A stretch of DNA of 64,000 nt from Mytilus trossulus (taxonomy: Eukaryota; Mollusca; Bivalvia; Mytilida; Mytilidae), in assembly GCF_036588685.1 (NCBI RefSeq), contig NC_086375.1, positions 40,889,270-40,953,269 on the forward strand. Direction: 5' to 3'. Positions 34,361 to 47,900 of the stretch are shown in pieces (position 1 is the stretch's first letter; every line of letters starts with the position of its first letter). The translations under genes and the position numbers were made by a program. The notes under the pieces were generated by a model. The model searched no databases, was not told where the DNA came from, and saw only the letters and a list, made by a program, of their open reading frames with translations.

Positions 34361-37300
34361 ATTTAAGATCTTCTAAATTTTTATGGCTCTTGACCCAAAA
34401 ACATGTTACTCTTATGGAAAAACTGGGCTGTTCTATTGGTGACTGTTTTGAATTAAGGAGATCAAGTATGAACTCTGACACTAAGTCAAGTAAACAATTT
34501 GAGAATAAATACATATATAATGTAATTTTATTAGTTTTTGGCTTGATTCTGACCAATGCTCATTTTCCAAATATATATGTGTACGCCTCTATTATTGTTG
34601 TTGTTACCAATTATGTAAATCAATTGCATCTGATTTTATGCCCTTTATGGGCACTGTAATTTTGGAGAAAAAATATATATAGGATCTCATATTGTTTGTT
34701 TATCATGTATTATACTAAAGGGCGTGTTCTCCAGATCCCCTGTTGTCTGAATATTATATATTAACTATATAACGTTCTATAGGATACCCTATTGTTTGTT
34801 TTTGATGTATCTACTAGGCTAAGAGAACGTTCTAAAGAATCCCCTGTTGTTTGTTTATGTTTATACTAGAGGACTCTCTACAGGATCCCTTGGTCGGTCT
34901 TTGGGATCCCCTGTTTTCTCAACATTATATATAAACTATAGAACGTTCTAAAGGATACCCTATTGTTTGTTTCTAGTGTATCTACTAGGCTAAGAGAACG
35001 TTTTACAGGCTCCCCTGTTTGTTTTTCAAGTGTATACTATAGGGCGTTCTACAAGATCCCATAGGCGGTCTACAGGATCCCATAGGCGGTCTACAGGATC
35101 CCTTGTTTTCTCAACATTATATATATACTATAAGACGTATATGATTATCTGTTGTTTGTTTTTCAAGTATATACTATAGGGCGTTCTACAGAATACCTGA
35201 GCGATCTACAGGATACCCTGTTTATAAAAATTATGCATTTAAGATAGTACTTTCAATAGGTTCCCCTGTTGTTTGCCTATCATGTATATTCTATAAGGCT
35301 TTCTATAGAATCCCTTGGTTGGTCTACAGGATCTTCTCTTTTTCAACATTATATATCTACTATAAGACGTTCTATAGGGTCCCCTGTTGTTTGTTTAATA
35401 TGTTTATACTATAGGGCGTTCTACAGTATCCCCTGGGTGGTCTACAGGATCCTCTTTTGTTAAAATATTATGCATCTGAGATAGGAAATTCTATAGGTTC
35501 CCCTGTTATTTGTTTTTCATGTAGATACTAAAGGGCTTTTAAGATCCCTTGGGCGGTCTGCAGGATCCCCTGTTTTCTCAACATTACTTATTTACTATAA
35601 GACGTTCTACAGGTTCCCCTGTTGTTTGTTGTTCATCTTTATACTATAGGGCGTTCTACAGTATCCCCCGGGCGGTCTGCAGAATCCCCTGTTTTCTCAA
35701 CATTAATTATCAACTATAAGACGTTCTATAGGATCCCCTTTTTTTGTTAATCAAGTATATACTAAAGGGCGTTCTACAGGATCCCTTGGGCGGTTTGCAT
35801 GATCCCCTGTTGTTTATTGTTCGTGTTGATACTATAGGGCGTTCTACAGTATCCCCTGGGCGGTCTGCAGGATCCCCTGTTTTCTCAACATTATTTATTT
35901 ACTGTAAGACGATCTACAGGATTCTCTGTTGTTTATTTTTCAAGTGTATACTATATATAGGGCGTTCTACAGGATCCCCTGTTTTCTCAACATTAATTAT
36001 CTACTATAAGACGTTCAATAGGATCCCCTTTTTTTTTTAATCGAGTATATACGAAAGGGCGTTCTACAGGATCCATTGGGCGATCTGCAGGATCCCCTGT
36101 TGTTTATTGTTAGTGTTTATACTATAGGACGTTCTACAGTATCCCCTGGGCGGTCTGCAGGATCCCCTGTTTTCTTAACATTATTTATTTACTGTAAAAT
36201 GATCTACAGGATTCCCTGTTGTTTGTTTTTCAAGCGTATACTATAGGGCGTTCTACAGGATCCCCTAGGCGGTCTGCAGGATCCCCTGTTTTCTCAACAT
36301 TATATATCTACTATAGGACGTTCTATGGGGTCCTCTGTTGTTTGTTGTTCATCTTTATACTACAGGGCGTTCTACAGTATCCCCCGGGCGGTCTACAGGA
36401 TCCCCTGTTTTCTCAACATTAATTATCTACTATAAAACGTTCTATAGGATCCCCTTTTTTGTTAATCAAGTATATACTAAAGGGCGTTCTACAGGATCCC
36501 TTGGGCGGTCTACAGGATCCCCTGTTTTCTTAACATTATATATCTACTATAGGACGTTCTATAGGGTCCCCTGTTGTGTTTGTTGTTTATGTTTATACTA
36601 TAGGGCGTTCTACAGTATCCCCTGGGTGGTCTACAGGATCCTCTTTTGTTAAAATAGTATGCATCTGAGATAGGAAATTCCATAGGTTCCCCTGTTATTT
36701 GTTTTTCAGGTAGATACTAAAGGGCGTTCTACATGATCCCTTGGACGGTCTACAGGGTCCCCTGTTGTTAATGAAAATTATGCATTTAAGATAGGACATT
36801 CTAAAGGTTCCCCTGTTGTTTAATTATCATATATATAATATAAGTCTTTCTATAGGATCACTTGGTTGGTCCTTTGGTCTATAAGACGTTCTATATGATC
36901 TCCTGTTGTTTGTTGTTCATGTATATATTATAGGGCGTTCTACAGTATCCCCTGGACGTTCTACATGATTCCCTGGTTTTTTTTCAAGTGTATACTATTG
37001 GGCGTTTCTACAGGATTCCGTAGGCGGTCTACAGGATCCCCTGTTTTCTCAACATTATACATCTACTATGGGACGTTCTATATAGGTTAGACTGTTGTTT
37101 GTTGTTCATGTTCTTACTATAGGGCGTTCTACAGTATCCTCTGGGCGGTCTGCGGGATACCCTCTTTTCTCAGCATTATTTATCTACTATACGACGTTCT
37201 ATAGGATCCCCTGTTGTTTGTTATTCATTCACTTGGCGGTCTACACAATCCCCTGTTGTCTGAACATTATACATTTACTAAAGGACGTCCTATAAGAGCC

Positions 37301-40149
37301 CCTATCGATTGTTTTTCATGTTTATACTACAGGTCGTTCTACAGGATCCTCTTTTGTTTAAAATTATCCATCTGAGATAGGAAATTCTGTAGGTCCCTCT
37401 GTAGTTTGTTTTTCATGTATATACTATAAGGCTTTTATGATCCCTTGAGCGGTCTGCAGGATCTCCTTTTTTCTCAACGTTAAATATCTAAATAGGATCC
37501 CCTGCTGGTGTTGTTCGTGTTTATTTTATAGGGCGTTCTACAGTATCCTATTTTGTCTGAACATTATATATCTACTATAAAACGTTTTATAGAATCCCAT
37601 ATATTGTTTGTTTATTATGTATATATTAAAGGGCGTTCTACAGGATCCCCTGTTGTCTGAACATTATATATCTACTATAGAACGTTCTATATGATCCCCT
37701 ATTGTTTGTTTATCGTGTATATACTAAGGGGCGTTCTACAGGATCCCCTGGGCGGTCTACAGAATCCCCTTTTGTCTGAACATATATTTACTAAAGGACG
37801 CTATACAGGGTCCCCTGTTGTTTGAATATCATACATCTACTATGGGACGTTCTATATAGGTTAGACTGTTGTTTGTTTTTCATGTATATATTACAGGGCG
37901 TTCTACATGATCCCCTGAACATCCAAGGGTCGGTCTTCGGGATAGGTTAATAGTTGTGTATCTGCTGTATAGGGCGTTCCATGTAGAATCCCCGAAGGAC
38001 ATTCTTTGGGATAACCGGGTCGGTCTATAGGAGCCTTGTTGTTTGTGCACCATGTATCTATTAGAGGGCGTTCTATAAGATCCCTTGTGGTTTAATATTT
38101 ATGTATCTGCTATAGGGCGTTCTATTGGATCCTTGGGGCGGTCTGTAAGATCCCCTGTTGGTTGTTCATCATGTATCTATAACAGGTTATTCTATAGGAT
38201 CCCCAGGTCGGTGAATATGATTCCTGTTGTTTGTTAAACATGTTTCTTCCAGAGGGTGTTTTATAAAATGCCAGGGTCGGTCTATATATGAGCCCTGTGG
38301 TTTAATAATTGTGTATCTGTATATGGCGTTCTATAGGATCCCCGGGGCGGTCTATAGGATCCCATTGTTTGGTTATCATGTATTCACTAGATTTATCTAC
38401 TAGAGACCGTTTTAATTGATCCCCTGTTGTGTCTATAGGATAACCTGTTATGTTATAATCGTGTATCTGCTATATGATCCCTTGTTGTTTGTTCAACATG
38501 TTTCTTCTAGAGGGTGTTCCATAAACCCCAGGGTCGGTCTATAGGAGCCCTGTAGTTTTTTCATCATGTATCTATTAGAGGGCGTTATATATATGCTCCC
38601 ATGGGCGTCGATATGACCCCCTGTGGTTTAATAGTTGTATATATGTATTGGGCGTTCTATAGGATGCCCTGTTGGTTGTTAATCATGAATATATAACAGG
38701 TTGTTTTATAGGATCCCCTGGGCGGTCTATAGGACCCCGTATTGTTAAATAATCTCGCATCTGCTATAGGGAATTCTTTGGGATCCCCGGGTCGGTCCAT
38801 AGGATCCTCTGTTGTTTGTTCAACATGTTTCTTCTAGAGGGTGTTCCATAAAATCCCAGGGTCGGTCTATAGGAGCCCTGTAGTTTTTTCATCATTGATC
38901 TATTAGAGGGCGTTATATATATAATCCCATAGGCGTTCCATAGGATCCATTGGGGTTTAATAATTGTGTATCTGCTATAGGGCGTTATATTGGATCCCCG
39001 GGGCGGTCTATAGGATCCCCTGTTGGTTGTGCATCATGTATCTATAATAGGTTGTTGTTTACGATCCCCTGGGCGGTCTTTAGGATCCTGTTTTGTTTAA
39101 TAATCGCGCATATTCTATAGTGCGTTCTATAGGATCCCCGGGTCTGTCTATAGAATCCCATATTGCATTGTTTAATTACCTTGCATCTGCTATAGAGCGT
39201 TCTATGGTATCCCTTTCAAAGGGCGAGGGTGCATATTGTTATTGGTTGGTTTTTTTCTGTTTTTTTTTCTTTTTCACCATAATTTTATTGTCCCGACAAG
39301 TTCTCGGAAAAGGATAGACACATTCATATTTATGGAATTATGGCATAATGTAAACCATTATATAAAGTTGTGCTTTTTAATAATGGGATGGTCCAAGATG
39401 GTCTCGCTTACTATAAACACTGGGCAACAGTTTTTTTTAAATGTTTTTGGTATATAATTATAGTATTCCTGAGCATAGAACCATGATATTCAATATACAA
39501 AGTAGGTGTCAACAATTTGTATGATCCTCAGAACTACATGTACCTAGCAGTAGGTAATTGTGTTTTTTAGTATACATTTTATTTCAAAATTGCTGACGGT
39601 AACCTAGCAATGACAAGGTCACAGTGTGGGAACGGAACTGTACGGTTTTCTAATAAATTGGTCATTTGGGAAACTGTCAAGCGGGGCTCCGACATTTGCA
39701 AAATAACAAGTTTCTTGATGGAAACTTTAATGAACTCTTATGCAACTATAAAACGTTTCTGTTTCAAGTTTTGATATCTAAAACATTCTTTATGTAAATA
39801 TGAACCAATAAAATGATAAGAAACATATATGCACCCAAACGTGTTCCTTAGAATGGTGGAGCTCCGTGTAAAACGATAAAAATTGTCACACAACAGCGAT
39901 CAAAACTGTCAAATGTACATCGAAAAATCAATGTTTGCTACCTGCATTTTCACATGTACCTTTTCTGATTTATAGATTTATAGATATTTTTATTGACTGT
40001 ACAATCGCTTGCACGTTTACTGTAATATCACTCGGAGCCTTCCTGTACAATCACTTTGAGCTTTCCTGTAGAATTGCTTGGCCAAATATATTATTGCATT
40101 GGTTGTTTCTTGCTGTCCTATTATAGTTATGCGTTTGCTTTTCTACATT

Positions 40150-40475
40150 GGCTGGAGGTATAGGGGAGGGTTGAGATCTCATAAACATGTTTAACCCCGC
40201 CGCATTTTTGCGCATGTCCCAAGTTAGGAGCCTCTGGTCTTTGTTAGTCTTGTATTATTTTAATTTTAGTTTTTTGTGTACAATTTGGAAATTAGTATGG
40301 CATTCATTATCACTGAACTAGTATATAATGTGTAGGGGCCAGCTGAAGGACGCCTCCGAGTACGGGTATTTCTCATTACATTGAAGACTTGTTGGTGACC
40401 TTCTGCTGTTGTTTTTTCTATGGTCGGGTTGTTGTCTTTTTGATACATTCCCCATTAATTCCATTCTCAATTTTA
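40150..40475 (-). repeat. Interspersed repeat family A, near full-length copy
   Basis: It contains AACCCCGCCGCATTTTTGCG at its outer part and ends in CATTCTCAATTTTA. It is the full reverse complement of the block order at 369-695. Confidence 0.8.
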
Positions 40476-40602
40476 TCTATGGTATTTGAAGTGAAAATAA
40501 GCACAAAACCAGTCATTTTGACAATTAAGATTCTATCAAGGAACCCTTTAAAGGTGACTATATCAGAGGCAAAAACAAAATGTGTACAATAGATATAAAA
40601 AA

Positions 40603-40735
40603 AGGTGTTGTATGATTGCAGAGAGACAAATTTCCAAAAAAGTCCAAAAAGACACAGAAACTACCAACTATATGTCACCGTGCGGTCGTCAACAATGAAC
40701 AAAGCCCATACCGCATAGTCAGCTATAAAATGCCC
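40603..40735 (+). repeat. Interspersed repeat family B copy
   Basis: It contains GTGTTGTATGATTGCAGAGA, CCAACTATATGTCACCGTGC, GTCGTCAACAATGAACAAAG and CGCATAGTCAGCTATAAAAT, as in the copy at 34083. Confidence 0.75.
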
Positions 40736-41965
40736 CGAAATAACAATGCAAATCGAGAAAACAAACGGCTTATTTATGTACAAAAAATGAACGAAAAACA
40801 AATACGTAACACCTAAGCAAACAACCACTGAATACGTATACAAGACAAAAGAAAAGGACAGTACAAAATATGTTAAGAATCTAATCTTAAATAAAAATGA
40901 AAATAATCCTCGTACAAAAATAAATATTTATATATACCGACAGGTGACTAGATTCTAAAAGAGTAATTAGCATATTTTGAATTTTACTTAATATATTATT
41001 TACCAGCAATTTAAAAAAAGATAATAAATACATATTTGAACAATACAACAAAGATTGTTTTACTAAAGGATCGGGATATTGTAACTTGATAGAGGAATTC
41101 GAATGTGGAATGGTGGTAGCTAACCACTGATCCAAGAAAAGACACGTATATGTAAATAAACATGATATTAAAATGAAAAGATGTGGTATAATTTCAAATG
41201 AGATGTCTGTTTATTACAAGCTATAGCTACTGGTAGAAAAAGCTCCACTTAATCAAATTTTATCTAGGATGGGAGAGGACTTGATATCTGAAAGACAGAG
41301 AAAACACAAAATCCTTCAACATGATTTTTTTTTTATATCAATGTCATGATTCGGGAACCTTTCAATATTCTGCAACTATATAGCATCCGACAAAGGAACG
41401 AAACAGTTTTTGTTTTTTTAGTGAGAATAACATTTTATCAAACCTCATTTATATTTTCAATATAAAAATAAGGAGATGTGATATAATTGTTAAATTTCAA
41501 AAAAAATAAATAGATGTAAGCAGTTATAGTCGGCTATAAAAGGTCCCGACATGAAAAATAAGAATCAATACCTTTCGAATTTAACTGACGGTCTAATTCA
41601 TAATAAAACAATTTACGAGAAACATATATGACAGACATGAACCATGTAACGACAACCACTGAACTACGGGCTCTTGACTTGGAACAGGTACATAAAGAAA
41701 TTGGCAGGACGTCCACAAAATTTAAAAAAAAATCGAAAAAAATGGGGTTTCAACCACCGAAATTCCCTCTCCCCGCATACCGGATACCGTCTAATGCAGG
41801 CTGCATCCATTCAAATAAAAGCTTCAAACATCAGTAACACTTTTGAGTGTGTAATTTAGTTTTAACAAAAATGATTACAATTCCAAATAATTAACTGTAG
41901 TGTAAGTTATTAAATCGTATCAGAAAAAGGAGAGAAAAATCATGTCCGACATAATAAAAATAACC

Positions 41966-44900
41966 AGGGATCCTATAGACCGCCCCGGGATCCTATATAA
42001 CACCGTATAGCAGCTACACGATTATTAAACAAGAAGTGATCCTATAGACCCAACAGGGGATCATATAGAACGTTCTCTAGTAGATACATGATTAACAAAC
42101 AACGGGATCCTATAGACAGTCCCGGGGATCCTATAGAATGCCCTCTAATAGATACATGAAAAACAAAGAACAGGGGAACCTATATAATTTCATATCTCAG
42201 ATGCATATTTTTTTTAACAAAAGGGGATTCTGTAGACCGCCCAGGGGATCCTGTAGAACGCCCGATAGTATAAACATAAAAACAATCAACAGGGCATCCT
42301 GTAGACTGCCCAGGGGATCCAATAGAACGCCTTTTAATATATAAATAATAAACAAACAATATAGGGGATCCTATAGAACGTCATATAGTAAATTTATAAT
42401 GTAAGGACAACAGGGAATCCTGTAGACCGCCCAGGGGATCCTGAAGAACGCCCTATATTATGAAAAACAATCAACAAGGGGTCTTATAGAACGTCCTTTA
42501 GTAGATATATAATGTACAGACAACAAGGGATCCTGAAGACCACCTAGGGGATCCTGTATAACGCCCTTTAGTATATACTTGATTAACAAACAAAAGGGGA
42601 TCCTATAGAACGTCTTATAGTAGATATATTATTTTGAGAAAACAAGGGATCATGTAGAACGCCCAGGGGATCCTGTAGATCGCCCTATAGTATATACTTG
42701 AAAAACAAACAACAGGGGGCCCTATAGAATGTCTTATAGTAGATATATTATGTTGAGCAAACAGGGGATCCTATAGACCGTCCAGGGGATCCTGTAGAAC
42801 GCCCTTTAGTATATAAATGAAAAACAAACAACAGGGGATATTTTGGAACGTCTTATAGTAGATATATATATTTTTAAACAAACGGGAATCCTATAGACCG
42901 CCCACTGGATCCTGTAGAACGCCATTTAATATATACTTGATTAACAAAAAAATAGGGGATCCTATAGAACATCTTATAGCAGATATATTATGTTCAGACA
43001 ACAGGGGAATCTGTAGAATGCCCTATAGAATATAATTGAAAAACAAACAACAGGGGGGCCTATAGAACGTCTTATAGTAGATCTATTATGATGAGAAAAC
43101 AGGGGATCCTGTAGACCGCCCAGGGGATCTTGTAGAACGCCCTATAGTGTATACTTGAAAAACAAACATCAGGGGATCCTGTAGAATGTCTTGTAGTAGA
43201 TACATAATGTTGAGAAAGCAGAGGATCACACAGACCGACAAAGGGATCCCGAAGAAAGTCCTCTAGTTGATACATCAAAAATAAACAATAGGGTATCCTA
43301 TAGAACGTTCTATAGTTTATATATAATGTTCAAACAAAAGGGAATCCTGTCGACTACCTAGGGGATCCTATTGAACGCCCTATAGAATATACATGATAAA
43401 CAAACTACACGGGATCCTATAGAACGTCTTATAGTAGATAAATAATGATGAGAAAACAGGTGATTTTTAAGAACGCCCTATTGTATAAACATGAAAAACA
43501 ATCAACAGGGGGTCTTATGAACGTCCTATAGTAGATATATAATGTAAAGATAACAGGGTGTTTTTTTAGACCGTCCAAGGGATCCTGTTGATCGCCCTTT
43601 AGTATATACATGATTAACAAGCAATAGCGGATTCTATAGAACGTCTTATAGTAGATATATCATGTTGAGCAAACAGGGGATCCTGAAGATCGTCCAGGGG
43701 ATCATTTAGAACGCCCTTTAGTAGATATATATATTTTTAAATAAACGGGGATCCTATATACCGCCCAGGGGATCCTTTAGAACGCCCTATAGTATAAACA
43801 TAAAAAACAATCAACAGGGCATCCTGTAGACCGCCCAGGGGATCCGATGGAACGCCCTTTAGTATATAAATAATAAACAAACGTCCTACAGTAGATATAT
43901 AATGTAAAGACAATAAGGGATCCTGTAGACCGCACAGGGGATCATGTAGAACGCCCTATAGTATAAACATGAAAAATAATCAACAGGGGGTCTTAAAGAA
44001 CGTCCTTTAGTAGATATATAATGTTCAGACAACAAGGGACCCTGAAGACCGCCCAGAGGATCCTGTAGAACGCCCTTTAGTATATACTTGATTAACAAAA
44101 TATAGGGGATTTTTTAGAACGTCTTATAGTAGATATATTATGTTGAACAAACAGGGGATCCTGTAGAACGTTCTATAGTTTTTATAAAATTTTCAGACAA
44201 AAGGGGATCCTGTAGACTACCTAGGGGATCCCATCGAACACCCTCTAGAATATACATGATAAACGACCACAAGGGATCCTATAGAACGTCTTAAAGTAGA
44301 TAAATAATGATGAGAAAACAGGTGATCCTTTAGAACGCCCTATTGTATAAACATGAAAAACAAACAACAAGGGGTCTTATGAACGTCTATAGTAGATATA
44401 TAATGTAAAGACAGCAGGGTATTCTGTAGACCGCCCAAGGGATCCTGTAGATCGCCCTTTGATATTTACATGATTAACAAACAATAGGGGATTCTAAAGA
44501 ACGTCTTATAGTAGATATATCATGTTGAGCAAACAGGGGATCATGTAGACCGCCCAGGGGATCCTGTAGAACGCCCTATAGTATATACTTGAAAAACAAA
44601 CATCAGGGGATCCTGTAGAATGTCTTGTAGTAGATATATTATGTTGAGCAAACAGGGGATCCTATAGACCGTCCAGGGGATCCTGTAGAACGCCCTTTAG
44701 TATATAAATGAAAAACAAACAACAGGGGATACTTTGGAACGTCTTATAGTAGATATATATATTTTTAAACAAACGGGAGTCCTATAGACCGCCCACTGGA
44801 TCCTGTAGAACGCCATTTAATATATACTTGATTAACAAAAAAATAGGGGATCCTATAGAACATCTAATAGTAGATATATTATGTTCAGACAACAGGGGAA

Positions 44901-47900
44901 TCTGTAGAATGCCCTATAGAATATAATTGAAAAACAAACAACAGGGGGGCCTTTAGAACGTCTTATAGTAGATCTATTATGATGAGAAAACAGGGGATCC
45001 CATAGAGCGACCAGGGGATCCTGTAGAACGCCCTGTAGTATATACTTGAAAAACATACAAAAGGGGATCCTGTAGAATGTCTTGTAGTAGATACATAATG
45101 TTGAGAAAGCAGAGGATCACACAGACCGACAAAGGGATCCCGAAGAAAGTCCTCTAGTAGATACATCAAAAATAAACAATAGGGTATACTATAGAACGTT
45201 CTATAGTTTATATATAATGTTCAAACAAAAGGGAATCCTGTCGACTACCTAGGGGATCCTATTGAACGCCCTATAGAATATACATGATAAACAAACTACA
45301 CGGGATCCTATAGAACGTCTTATAGTAGATAAATAATGATGAGAAAACAGGTGATTTTTAAGAACGCCCTATTGTATAAACATGAAAAACAATCAACAGG
45401 GGGTCTTATGAACGTCCTATAGTAGATATATAAGGTAAAGATAACAGGGTGTTTTTTAGACCGCCCAAGGGATCCTGTTGATCGCCCTTTAGTATATACA
45501 TGATTAACAAGCAATAGCGGATTCTATAGAACGTCTTATAGTAGATATATCATGTTGAGCAAACAGGGGATCCTGAAGATCGTCCAGGGGATCATTTAGA
45601 ACGCCCTTTAGTAGATATATATATTTTTAAATAAACGGGGATCATATAGACCGCCCAGGGGATCCTTTAGAACGCCCTATAGTATAAACATAAAAAACAA
45701 TCAACAGGGCATCCTGTAGACCGCCCAGGGGATCCGATGGAACGCCCTTTAGTATATAAATAATAAACAAACGTCCTACAGTAGATATATAATGTAAAGA
45801 CAAAAAGGGATCCTGTAGACCGCACAGGGGATCATGTAGAACGCCCTATAGTATAAACATGAAAAACAAACAACAGGGGGCCCTTTGAACGTCTGATAAT
45901 AGATATATTATGTTGAGAAAACAGGGGATCCCGTAGACCGACCAGGGGATCCTGTAGAACGCCCTATAGTATATACTTGAAAAACAAACAACAGGGGGCC
46001 CTTTGAACGTCTGATAATAGATATATTATGTTTAGAAAACAGGGGATCCTGTAGAACGCCCTGTAGTATATACTTGAAAAACATACAAAAGGGGATCCTG
46101 TAGAACGTCTTGTAGTAGATACATAATGTTGGGAAAGCAGAGGATCACACAGACCGACCAAGGGATCCCGTAGAAAGTCGTCAGTAGATACATCAAAAAC
46201 AAACAAACATCAAAAACAAACAATAGGGTATCCTAAAGAACGTTCTATAGTTTATATATAATGTTCAGACAACAGGGGATCCTGTAGAACGTCCTTTAGT
46301 ATATACTGTGAAAGTACTTTTATTCGTGGGGTACCAATTTTCGTGGTTTTCGTGGATGACTTTATCCACGAATTTAAGTGTCCAACGAAATAAAACAACC
46401 AATAAGCAAATCAAGACATGGGGAGATCCCCGTCGATAGGTTGGAATACTGATATAATCTAGAGAATATATTGAATAACGCCAAATCTAAGAATTCTTTA
46501 ATAGCAGTCATAGAACTACAACCGCATGCATAATTATACCCATTTAATCTTTAATACCTAAACTGTACAACTTTTGATCTTTTAATTATCTCACAAATAT
46601 TTTTGATCGATAAAAGTTAGATTTCCAGTATTGATATGCTAGTATGATAAAGTGTTCATTTTATATCCTCGTAGTTCTCGTACATATGGGAAATTATAAT
46701 TTCATGCTGGGTTTGATTTTGATAAGAATTATTTGACAATTCAAGATACGTTAATAGTATTTGTTTATGTTACTGTTTTCTTTAGGTGACATGTTTATGG
46801 CCTAATTAACGGTTCAATGGTCTTTAATCTGTTGATCACTTTATCATGAGTTAATTAGTGTCATCACTACGATTTACACGGACCAATATTTACTTTGCAA
46901 TTTCCTCAATCCAGACTAAGTGTAACCTGTCTTTAATTTAATTTTTTTTTATTTCTAGAAAACTAAAATCCACGAATTTAGAAACCCACGAATATGTAAG
47001 TTTTCCTCAAACCACGAAAATTAATACCCACGAATTAAAGTACTTTCACAGTACATGATTAACAAACAATAGGGGATTCTATAGAACGTCTTATAGTAGA
47101 TATATTATGTTGAGAAAACAGGGGATCCCGTAGACCGACCAGGGGATCCTGTAGAACGCCCTTTAGCATATACTTGAAAAACAAACAACAGGGGGCCCCT
47201 TGAACGTCTGATAGTAGATATATTATGTTTAGAAAGCAGAGGATCACACAGACCGACAAAGGGATCCCGTAGAAAGTCCTCTAGTAGATACATCAAAAAT
47301 TAACAATAGGGTATCCTATAGAACGTTCAATAGTTTATATATAATGTTCAAACAAAAGGGAATCCTGTAGACTACCTAGGGGATCCTATTGAACGCCCTT
47401 TAGAATATACATGATAAACAAACTACATGGGATCCTATAGAACGTCTTATAGTAGATAAATAATGATGAGAAAACAGGTGATTCTTTAGAACGCCCTATT
47501 GTATAAACATGAAAAACAATCTTATTAACGTCCTATAGTAGATATATAATGTAAAGATAACAGGGTATCCTGTAGACCGCCCAAGGGATCCTGCAGATCG
47601 CCCTTTAGTATACATGATTAACAAACAATAGGGGATTCTATAGAACGTCTTATAGTAGATATATCATGTTGAGCAAACAGGGGATCCTGTAGACCGTCCA
47701 GGGGATCATTTAGAACGCCCTTTAGTATATATATGAAAAACAAACAACAGGGGATACTTAAGAACGCCTTATAGTAGATATATATTTTTAAATAAACGGG
47801 GATCCTATAGACCGCTCAGGGGATCCTGTAGAACGCCCTATAGTATAAACATAAAAAAAATCAACAGGGCATCCTGAAGACCGCCCAGGGGATCCGATAG

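Larger units (their letters stand above)
33628..39213 (+). repeat. Satellite array 1, ~119-bp unit
   Basis: The unit has two halves: GGGCGTTCTACAGGATCCCC then GGGCGGTCTACAGGATCCCC, TTTTCTCAACATTATATATC; and GGACGTTCTATAGGATCCCC then TTGTTTGTTTTTCATGTATA. Successive GGGCGTTC starts at 36246, 36365, 36482 and 36603 give 117-121 bp spacing. Units from about 37.9 kb onward are more diverged (GGGGCGGTCTATAGGATCCC, TCATGTATCTATTAGAGGG). The array is interrupted at about 33910-34680 by unrelated DNA with a family B copy and a LINE remnant. ORFs across it encode strings like GRSTGSPGRSTGSP only because stops are rare in some frames of the unit. Confidence 0.95.
39214..41965. other. Spacer between the two inverted satellite arrays
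   Basis: 2.75 kb of non-satellite DNA holding a family A copy (40150-40475, minus), a family B copy (40603-40735, plus) and a degenerate family B piece (41463-41560). No gene is recognised. Short ORFs lack motifs. Confidence 0.6.

Noticed and set aside
33944..39457. Many plus-strand ORFs of 60-104 codons with GRSTGSPGRSTGSP-like proteins
   Set aside because: They follow the satellite unit in frames poor in stops. Unit length varies (117-121 bp), frames shift between units, and no start context or domain is present.
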